NCBI RefSeq assembly: GCF_963169125.1
Contig: NC_084796.1
Coordinates: forward strand, 83,659,888-83,723,887
DNA: 64,000 nucleotides
Direction: 5' to 3'
Origin: Humulus lupulus
Taxonomy: Eukaryota > Streptophyta > Magnoliopsida > Rosales > Cannabaceae
Shown: positions 57,166 through 64,000 of the stretch, piece by piece
How the letters are laid out: each line of letters begins with the position of its first letter
How positions within the stretch are numbered: the stretch's first letter is position 1
Position numbers and translations under genes: made by a program
Notes under the pieces: model-generated
Seen by the model: only the letters and a program-made list of their open reading frames with translations
Databases searched by the model: none
Told to the model about the DNA's origin: nothing

Positions 57166-58440
57166 TTTAGAAAGTTTGAGCCTGATGAGTCTAAAATCAA
57201 CCCTAAAATCTTCAAACACTCACAGGCTAGAAGAACCATGTTTTGGAATCACATCTTTGAGGAACTCCCTCAAGATCGAGAAAAACCAAAACCCTCCATT
57301 GAAAAAGCTCTTCAACCAAAGTTGGCCCAACTTCCCGAGGGTCTTAAGCATGTTTTCCTGGGAGCTGACAACACTTTTCCTGTCATAATATTTTCCAAGA
57401 TCAATGCCACACAAGAGCACCAACTCATCAATGTGTTGTAAGAAAAAAGAGATGCATTAGGATGGACGATAGCTGACATCAAAGGTATTAGTCCTTTAAT
57501 TTTCTCCCATCACTTTCAATTTGAAGTCGGGGCTATACCACGTCGTGACCCTCAAAGAAGAATAAACCCAACAATGAAGGAAGTAGTAAAGACTGAAATC
57601 TTGAAACTTCTTGATTCTGGAATAATCTATCATGTTGCTGATAGTAAATGGGTTAGCCCAACTCAGGTTGTTCCCAAGAAATCAGGAGTAACAGTGGTAC
57701 AAAATGAAAAAGGGGAACTTGTGCCTACCAAGGTCACAACTGGTTGGCGCATGAGCAGTGATTATAGAAAATTAAATGCAATCACCCGCAAAGACCATTT
57801 TTCACTTCCATCATCGATCAAATATTGGAACGTGTGGTGGGTCGTCTTTTCTATAGTTTTCTCGATGGTTATTTAGGGTATTACCAAATCTAGATTTCCT
57901 TAGAAGATCAGGATAAGACCACATTCACTTGTCCTTTTGGTACTTTAGCCTTTCGGCGTTTGCCATTTTGCCTGTGCAACGCTCCAGCCACTTTTCAGCG
58001 GTGCATGATGAGCATATTTAGTGATATGATCGAGAAATGTATGGAAGTATTCATGGATGATTTGCCAGTCTTTGGAGATTCCTTTGAATCAAGCCTTCTC
58101 AATTTAGAGTATGTGCTTAAACGTTGCAAAGAGAAAGGCTTGGTACTCGATTGGGAAAACTGTCATTTCATGGTGCCATCAGGCATAATCTTGGAGCAGG
58201 TCGTGTCAGAACGAGGAATTGAGATTGATCAATCAAAGATTGAACTCATTTCAAAGCTGCCCACCCCCAAGGCTGTTAAAGACACTTGATCTTTTCTTGG
58301 GCATGCATAATTCTATAGGAGGTTCATACAAAATTTATTGACAATTGCTCACCCTCTGTCAAACCCCCTAGCAAAAGATGTCGTGTTCAGTTGGACAACT
58401 AAGTGTGAGGAATCTTTTCGAATGCTCGTTGCAAAACTCA
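57166..58440 (+). pseudogene. pol: Reverse transcriptase of the Athila element, broken
   Basis: Upstream linker with LPEGLKHVFLGADNTFPVII, then MKEVVKTEILKLLDSGIIYH (57574), WVSPTQVVPKKSGVTVV, WRMSSDYRKLNAITRKDHFSL. A frameshift and stop near 57820-57878 damage the first catalytic block. The frame resumes at 57960 with MPFCLCNAPATFQRCMMSIF and the catalytic FMDDLPVFGDSF near 58050, both Asp kept. Then LLNLEYVLKRCKEKGLVLDW. Stops at 58287 and 58306 break the connection region. Confidence 0.92.
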
Positions 58441-58975
58441 CTTCTGCCCCTATCATTTAGCCACCATATTGGAACTTATTGTTCAAAGTCACGTGTGATG
58501 CTATTAATTATGCTATAGGGGTCGTCTTTGGTCAAAGAAAGGAGGGGAAGCCCTTTTTTGTCTATTACGCAAGTAGAACTCTTAACAGTGGTCAGATGAA
58601 ATATTCTACTACTGAAAAAGAGTTACTTGTTGTAGTATTCGCACTTGACAAGTTTTGTTCCTACCTGATTGGTTCACCTATCAAAGTCTTTACCGACCAT
58701 TCCGCCTTAAAATACCTCCTTCCCAAAAAGGATGCTAAGGCGCATTTAATTAGCTGGATCCTTCTGTTACACGAATTTGATCTGACCATAAAAGATAAGA
58801 AAGGAGTTGAAAACGTGGTAGTGGACCACTTATCTCGTCTTGAATTTTCTGATTTCACTGATGACCCAGCCATTCAAGATGACTTCCCTGATGAACATCT
58901 CTTCACAGTCACTAAGTTTCCATGGTACAGTCATATCGTTAATTACTTAGTGACTAGCAAACTTCCATTTGCATA
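58441..58975 (+). pseudogene. pol: RNase H of the Athila element
   Basis: Open for 165 codons (58479-58976): [20 protein letters not shown] (Asp), then [20 protein letters not shown] (Glu) and [20 protein letters not shown] (Asp). All three key residues are visible. It is followed by [20 protein letters not shown] and the [11 protein letters not shown] end. A stop at about 58974 separates it from the integrase. Confidence 0.92.
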
Positions 58976-60183
58976 ATGTGCACATGATAAATGTAAATTT
59001 TTGGTCAAGGTTCGTAACATCTATTGGGACGATCCATATCTTTTGAAGTATTGCCCTGACCAAATTATGAGACGTTGCATTCCAGATGATGAAATGTTTA
59101 GTGTCATGAACTTTTCTCATAATGAAGCTTGTGGTGGTCATTTTTCTATGAAAAATAATGTTGCAAAAATCTTACAGTGTGGTCTTTATTGGCCCACTTT
59201 GTTCAAAGACACTAACAATTTCTGTCGATCATGTGAAAGGTGTTAGAAATTAGGTGCTTTGTCCCAGTGAGATATGATGCCATTATACCCAATTCTTGTA
59301 ATATAAATATTCGATTGTTGGGGGATAGACTTTATGTGACCATTTCCACCTTCTTCTAGCTACCCTTACATTCTCCTCGCCATAGACTATGTCTCAAAAT
59401 GGATGGAAGTTGTGCCTTGTCGAAATAATGATAACACAACTGTTGTGAAATTCTTAAAGGAAAATGTGTTATCTAGGTTTGTCACACCATGAGCAATCAT
59501 AAGCGATCAAGGCACCCATCATAAGTATGGTGTAATTCAAAGGGTTGCATTGCCTCATCACCCACAGACAAATGGCCAAGTTGAGTTAGCCAACCGAGAA
59601 ATTAAGAAAATCTTAAAAAAGACAGTTAATCCTAACCACAAAAGATTGGTCCTTACGACTTCTCGATGCTCTCTGGGCATACCGCACTGTTTATAAAACT
59701 CAGCTTGGAATGTCTCCTTATAGGCTAGTCTATGGTAAAGTCGGCCACCTTCCATTTGAGTTGGAACACAAAGCTTATTGGACAGTTAAAAGCATGAATT
59801 TTGATCTCAAGGTGGCAGGATTCAATCGTAAGCTTCAATTGTCAGAAATTGAGGAGTTAAGGAATGATGCTTATGAAAATTCTAGGATCTACAAGGCTAA
59901 AATGAATGCGGTCCATGACAGGCATATCCTAAGAAAATAATTTGAGCCAAACCAATGAGTGCATCTTTATGACTCTCATTTGCATATCCACCCTAGCAAG
60001 CTGAGATCAAGGTGGACTAGCCCATATGTTGTGAAAGTTGTCTTTCCCAATGGTGTTGTTGAGGTCACAGACCCAACTGATGGGAGAGAATTCAAAGTAA
60101 ATGGCCAATGACTGAAACACTACATAGAGAGGGTGACCCAGCCTGAAGAAGTCACTCTCGTGGAATCGATTTACCAAGTCTAA
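58976..60183 (+). pseudogene. pol: Integrase of the Athila element, broken
   Basis: HHCC region at 59001-59246 (NEACGGHFSMKNNV, CRSCERC). The core shows IDFMWPFPPSSSYPYILLAI (Asp), IISDQGTHH (Asp) and [20 protein letters not shown] (Glu). About 14 residues are missing directly after the SDQGTH block, compared with the family. The C-terminal part has [38 protein letters not shown] and the FEPN-DRVLLYDS-like tail. It ends near 60183. Stops at 59246, 59270, 59491 and 59938 plus frameshifts. Confidence 0.9.
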
Positions 60184-60384
60184 GTAGTGTTCCAAATTAT
60201 TTTTACATTGGTTTGTTTTTTTATTTCCCTTTTTTCATTTGATTTTATTTGTTATCATTTTGTGTTTTCAATTTTTTATGTTTTAGAGAATCAATATTCG
60301 CTCTATCACTCGACGCTCGCTATCCAGGTGTTCTCTTTCCCTGCTCTTTTACATTGGTTATATTCTGAGACACAGTAGCACAAC
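60184..60384 (+). other. Athila sequence after pol, truncated
   Basis: T-rich sequence with a phrase near 60290 (gagaatcaatattcgctcta). The downstream part and 3' LTR of the Athila element are missing. I see no envelope-like ORF. Confidence 0.5.
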
Positions 60385-62308
60385 ACTTATTTAAATCGTT
60401 ATTAGAATTTGAACGGCACAGTAGCACAACAACGTCATACCATAGCAGAACAATAGCACATAAAAACATAAACATAGCATCATAGTAGCATATCAACATA
60501 TAAGCATCATAGCAAAATATCTTAGCAGTTCAGTAATACGACAACATATAACGAAGCAGCCAACAAGCTAAGCACATAGCGGCCATGCCGTCCCAGGTGC
60601 TTTACCAAGCCCTGGGTTCGTGGTCCACACCGTGAGGATATCCCAGGTATCCTTTCAGGTCTCGCCCTGACAACTCACACTCTGCGTGCTAATACTGCTC
60701 CGGGCCCTTTGCCGTTCTTGGCTCTTGCCTCCCCTAGCTTCTGCTGCTCCTGGCTCTTGCCGATCCCGACTCTTGCCTCTCCCAGATTCTGCCGCTCCCG
60801 GCTCTTGCCACTCTCGTCTCTTGCCAATCAGTCACATTCACATATATGACATGGTAAACCACAAGCAATACACACAGTACAACACACCACATAGTTCTAC
60901 GGGTATAATCAGTTCTCTTACCTGTGTCCCGAGCTTCCAAGTACCAATATCCCGAGCACAGTCCCCTAGTGCGAGCCTCGTTAAAGCCCTAGTCACAACA
61001 CATCAACAAAATCCATTCGTTCAGGTCTAATGCATTAAATAACTTTGGGTTACCACTCTAATCCCCGATAAATTGAATTCTATCAATCCGGGTGATAAAA
61101 TCCATTTTGAGCCTTAACAATTAGGTTCCCAAGCCAAGAACCCTCAAGACATCCAGCATTTTGAACTAGGGCTGCGGCCCAACCCCTTTAGGGTCGTGGC
61201 TTGCCTCAAAACAGAGGCAAAAAACCTCCCTGGAAAGAGATACGGGTCGCGACATGCTTAGCCAAGCGTTGTGGCGCGCCCCAAAATCAGAGGCTCCCCC
61301 AGGCCTTGCGTGCACACGGGCCGCGACATGCCCCTTCAAGGTTCGTAGCTCGACTTGCAAACTCAAAAAATTAGCCTTTCCATCAAGTTATCCCCTGAGC
61401 TTAACCCCATAACTCACACCCCAAACTTCACCCAACCTCAGAATTAAGCCCAGAATTCATACTCATACAGCCTAAACATCCCAACAAGCTTATAAACTAG
61501 TTCTTGCACCCATCACATACACAGAACCAATCTTGAGAATCAATCAATGCATGCCTAAGTTCTAACACCCAACACCAACAGAGTTTCAACTTGTTCATCA
61601 AGTTTAAAAACTTACCTTTGAGCTTGATTAAATCCCTGAATTGCTCCTATAAGTTCCAGCTTCTAGCCCCAAAGAACAACTTTGAACTTATCCTTTGATC
61701 CCTAAGAAAATCAGCTTCCTCCTCCCTTCTTCTCCTAGCTTCTGACTTCCTCTAGAGCTTTCAAAAATAATTCAGATATTCTCCTAGGTGAAGAAAATGT
61801 AGATGACTTATCTTTAACCCTTAAGTAACCCCAAGGGCAATTTAGTCATTTCCCAAATCTCATTAAGTCCCCGAGGGCAACATAGTAGATTTCCCCAATA
61901 TTCCCTCCTAAACATTCTAACCTCAAATATATCTCCAAATATTTATTTCCATAGCTGGGTAACCCCACAAAATGTCCAATACTCGAAATACCCCTCGACT
62001 CGCCCCGAGTCGGGTATTCGACCCCGTTGTGACTTCCTAGCCAAGCAGCTCCCTAGGATTGTCTCGGATCGTGCATCACAAATATATCACAATTATCACA
62101 TTTACCACATTTATGCCCTCAATAGTCTAAAATCACAAACATGCCCCTAATAACCAAACGGGGCCAACATGCATATTTAATTCACCTAAACATGCATCTC
62201 TAATCTCATACTCATAAAAATTCACATATTATAATAATAAATCACTTATTTCCCTCCAGGCACAGTAATCAAGGCCCTAAGCCTTATTAGAAAATTTGGG
62301 TCGTTACA
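60385..62308 (-). mobile_element. Chromovirus LTR on the minus strand, probably truncated
   Basis: On the minus strand it starts TGTAACGACCCAAAT at 62308 and follows the LTRs at 44442 and 51293 through blocks such as cgagtcgaggggt (near 61990 on plus: acccctcgactcg). The expected end (…CGTTACA) is not found near 60385, so the last few hundred bases are missing or replaced. The bases gatta after 62308 have no match at the left end, so no target duplication. It contains a TCTTGCC-type low-complexity patch at 60707-60830. Confidence 0.8.
60707..60830. repeat. Degenerate short tandem repeats (ctcttgcc / tcccg words)
   Basis: The word ggctcttgcc recurs with ctgccgctcc-like spacers five times in about 120 bases. 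Open frames across it are repeat artefacts. Just left, 60420-60560 is rich in atagca words. Confidence 0.6.
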
Positions 62309-63037
62309 GATTATCTACCCTTATCAACATCCAGAGGGTCAAAAAGTCCTACAGGAAGGGCCTCTTAATAGAGGTTGATACCTCCACGAGAGGAAAGGCC
62401 TCAGGAACAACATCCACCAATAAGCCTAGAGCCGCCACCAAGCAATCTAACCAAAAATGGTCCTAAAAGAGACCCTTGTAAAAATAGTACTATGCATACT
62501 GACGAGAAGGATGCTTCTCGCAAGAAATAACAAGTGCGCAAGAAAATATATAAAAGGATGGCTAGAAGCCAAAGGGTGAAGATATCCTTACAAATACAAT
62601 AAAGGTGCACCAAAGAGACCATCATTATCAGTCCAAATAAAGTATCAACAAGTTATTAGAAAAAATAGATACCTATAGAACCCCTTTGGCTCCTACATAC
62701 AGGAGTGGGCTCAAAATGACCTAAAGCATAAAGGAACAAAAACAAATGATCACACACACACACAAACATATATATATATATAAAAGAAGAAAGTTTTGAT
62801 AATGTTGCAGGATAAAGCCGACATCAACCACAACAGGACTTAAAAAAGTTCCTGAAAGAAAAAAAAATCAGGAGAAACCTCTCCAGTATAATAAGGTTCG
62901 AGTGAGCATACAACCAAATCAAAGCGAAAGATAAAAACTGTAGAAATGAAATCTCAAGGCTTCCCACCCCGGGCATGACACTCGGCCACCTTGACAACGA
63001 AATTGTCACCAAAGGAGGAGAAGTCGAAACTAGGATT
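62309..63037. other. Unassigned stretch beside the orphan antisense-gene fragment
   Basis: No ORF with a domain. It contains a short CA/TA simple repeat (62750-62783). It is probably 3' flank of the Tat antisense gene fragment to the right. Confidence 0.4.
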
Positions 63038-63556
63038 CTACCTCCACATTCCATAAAGGGTGCACTCTACGGACTTATACTCAACCTCTGCCAAATCAAC
63101 CTCCAGGAGAGTGACCCTCTCCCACAACGCCTCAGCCTTAGTTTCCGCTCTCTTCTTCTTTCTGGATGACGAATAGGCTTTCGCCAGGGCTTTCTCTAGC
63201 TTGAGGTTGACATCGGCAAGCTGTCCCTCAAGCTCCTGAACTCTGACCGCTGGACTGTCCCTTTCAACGGTTGATGAAGATAGGCTCTGTGCCGAGTCTA
63301 CAAAGCATTGAGCCACCAGAGAAGCCTGCAAGGAAGCAAAAAGTTAGCAAACAGGGAACCCAAAACACAAAAAAGACCAACGTAAAACTCATGAACTCAC
63401 CCAAGTTGTGGAGTGCACAAGATTCTCCCCAACCTTCGCCATGGTAAAATTCTCGAGACCTCTTCACTCGGTCTCGGGGTCCGTAGGAGCAGAAGAGGGG
63501 TACCCCTTGGAGGATGGAGATAATCGAGCAGAACGTTTAGATTCAAGGGAAACCGG
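63038..63556 (-). pseudogene. Orphan fragment of a Tat antisense ORF, two exons
   Basis: Minus-strand exon 63556-63401 is Ser/Pro-rich (SPSSKGYPSSAPTDPETE) with a single TGA, then MAKVGENLVHSTTW. An intron of 75 bases (63400-63326; donor gtgagt, acceptor ccttgcag, phase 0) follows. The second exon (63325-63038) is a coiled coil: VQELEGQLADVNLKLEKALA and AEALWERVTLLEVDLAEVEY. The layout (Pro-rich exon, phase-0 intron, coiled coil) matches the last intron of the antisense ORF at 17678-19934, although sequences are diverged. It is on the minus strand, so its lost parent element would be in + orientation. It could also be a host coiled-coil gene fragment; the retrotransposon reading is favoured by context. 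Confidence 0.55.
63326..63400 (-). other. Phase-0 intron in the orphan antisense ORF fragment
   Basis: 75 bases, donor gtgagt, T-rich tract (tttttgcttccttgcag), frame continuous across it. Confidence 0.65.
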
Positions 63557-64000
63557 CTTGGTATCAGAGCGTCCTAGGTTTAAGGGTTCCTGAAGACTAG
63601 TTGAAGATGAACATTCGCTGCTAGGGACAAGCTCGATTCAGGGTTTGGTAATGTATATATGTGTTTATATGTTTGTGTGCTGGGAAAGAGTTATGGTTGT
63701 TGTTATCTGTTGGATTAATAGGAAACATGAGATACTAATAGGGCTTGGCCCTTGACTATTGTGTGATAATATTGAGACATGCTTATTAGCATTGCTGTGC
63801 ATGTAATTGGGTATCTGAGTGATTAACTGCATATTGTGTATGGATGGATGTCTATATCTTAATTGTTGTGTGGTGAAGTTGGGGCATGCTTATTAACAAT
63901 GTTGGTGCATGTGGATAGATGCCTATATCTTAATTCCTTGTGATTGACTATGTTCCATTGGTGGATTTTGGAAAGCTTTTACGTTTTTCATCATGGTCTG
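63557..64000 (+). mobile_element. Chromovirus primer site and leader without an LTR
   Basis: From 63557 (cttggtatcagagcgtccta) the sequence matches 46786-47230 of the chromovirus derivative, including its primer-binding site (63559-63570) and the gggc(t/c)tggcccttgactattg block. No LTR precedes it; the fragment of the Tat antisense ORF abuts directly. It continues past the window edge. Confidence 0.85.

Noticed and set aside
60184..60384. Envelope-like ORF expected after Athila pol
   Set aside because: Only about 200 T-rich bases remain before the truncation and no ORF fits.
60686..61030. ORF with GSCRSRLLP repeats
   Set aside because: Translation of short ctcttgcc repeats inside a minus-strand LTR.

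Overview
The window looks like a repeat-only stretch of a large plant nuclear genome. Every long feature I can recognise is an LTR retrotransposon or a piece of one, from the plant-typical lineages: Ty3/gypsy chromovirus (Tekay-like), Ty3/gypsy Tat, Ty3/gypsy Athila, and Ty1/copia. I found no host gene, tRNA, rRNA, CRISPR array or bacterial-style operon. The AT-rich background, short GT-AG introns and broken polyproteins fit plant heterochromatin, probably of a eudicot. The species cannot be named from the sequence alone.

Layout. (1) 1-10869: a Tekay-like chromovirus in + orientation (here 'family A'). Its left LTR is cut by an opposite-strand LTR of the same family (1-151). Its protease is split by a 2.3 kb solo LTR (3613-5950, perfect 5-bp target duplication). 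(2) 10870-12428: an old copia integrase remnant, then a GC-rich 46-bp minisatellite. (3) 12429-40241: a copia element in + orientation with about 2.16 kb LTRs. Its 5' leader was split by a 17.6 kb Tat element in - orientation (16027-33671, target duplication gattt). That Tat element was itself hit twice: by a family A solo LTR in its reverse transcriptase (23445-25502) and by a 4 kb solo LTR at the expected transcription start of its 5' LTR (29366-33359, duplication tcttg). (4) 40242-43817: the 5' part of a second Tat element, LTR to protease only. (5) 43818-60384: an Athila element whose 5' LTR is split by a 9 kb non-autonomous chromovirus derivative (44442-53503, duplication atttt). (6) 60385-64000: a reverse-strand chromovirus LTR, an orphan fragment of a Tat antisense gene, and a primer-binding site with leader but no LTR in front of it.

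How the parts relate. Sense-strand gag-pol genes would supply particle protein, protease, reverse transcriptase, RNase H and integrase, and LTRs supply promoters and ends, but every copy here has stops, frameshifts, deletions or lost catalytic residues. The nesting gives a relative insertion order. The most interesting item is the second gene inside the - strand Tat element: an oppositely transcribed, four-exon open reading frame between pol and the 3' LTR (17678-19934), with its own candidate TATA box. A second diverged copy of its coiled-coil exon, with a phase-0 intron at the same place, lies at 63038-63556. Antisense additional ORFs are known in Tat elements; the intron layout, own promoter and conserved intron phase are what deserve checking.

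All alignments were done by eye. Domain edges are approximate to tens of bases; LTR ends and target duplications were read base by base.
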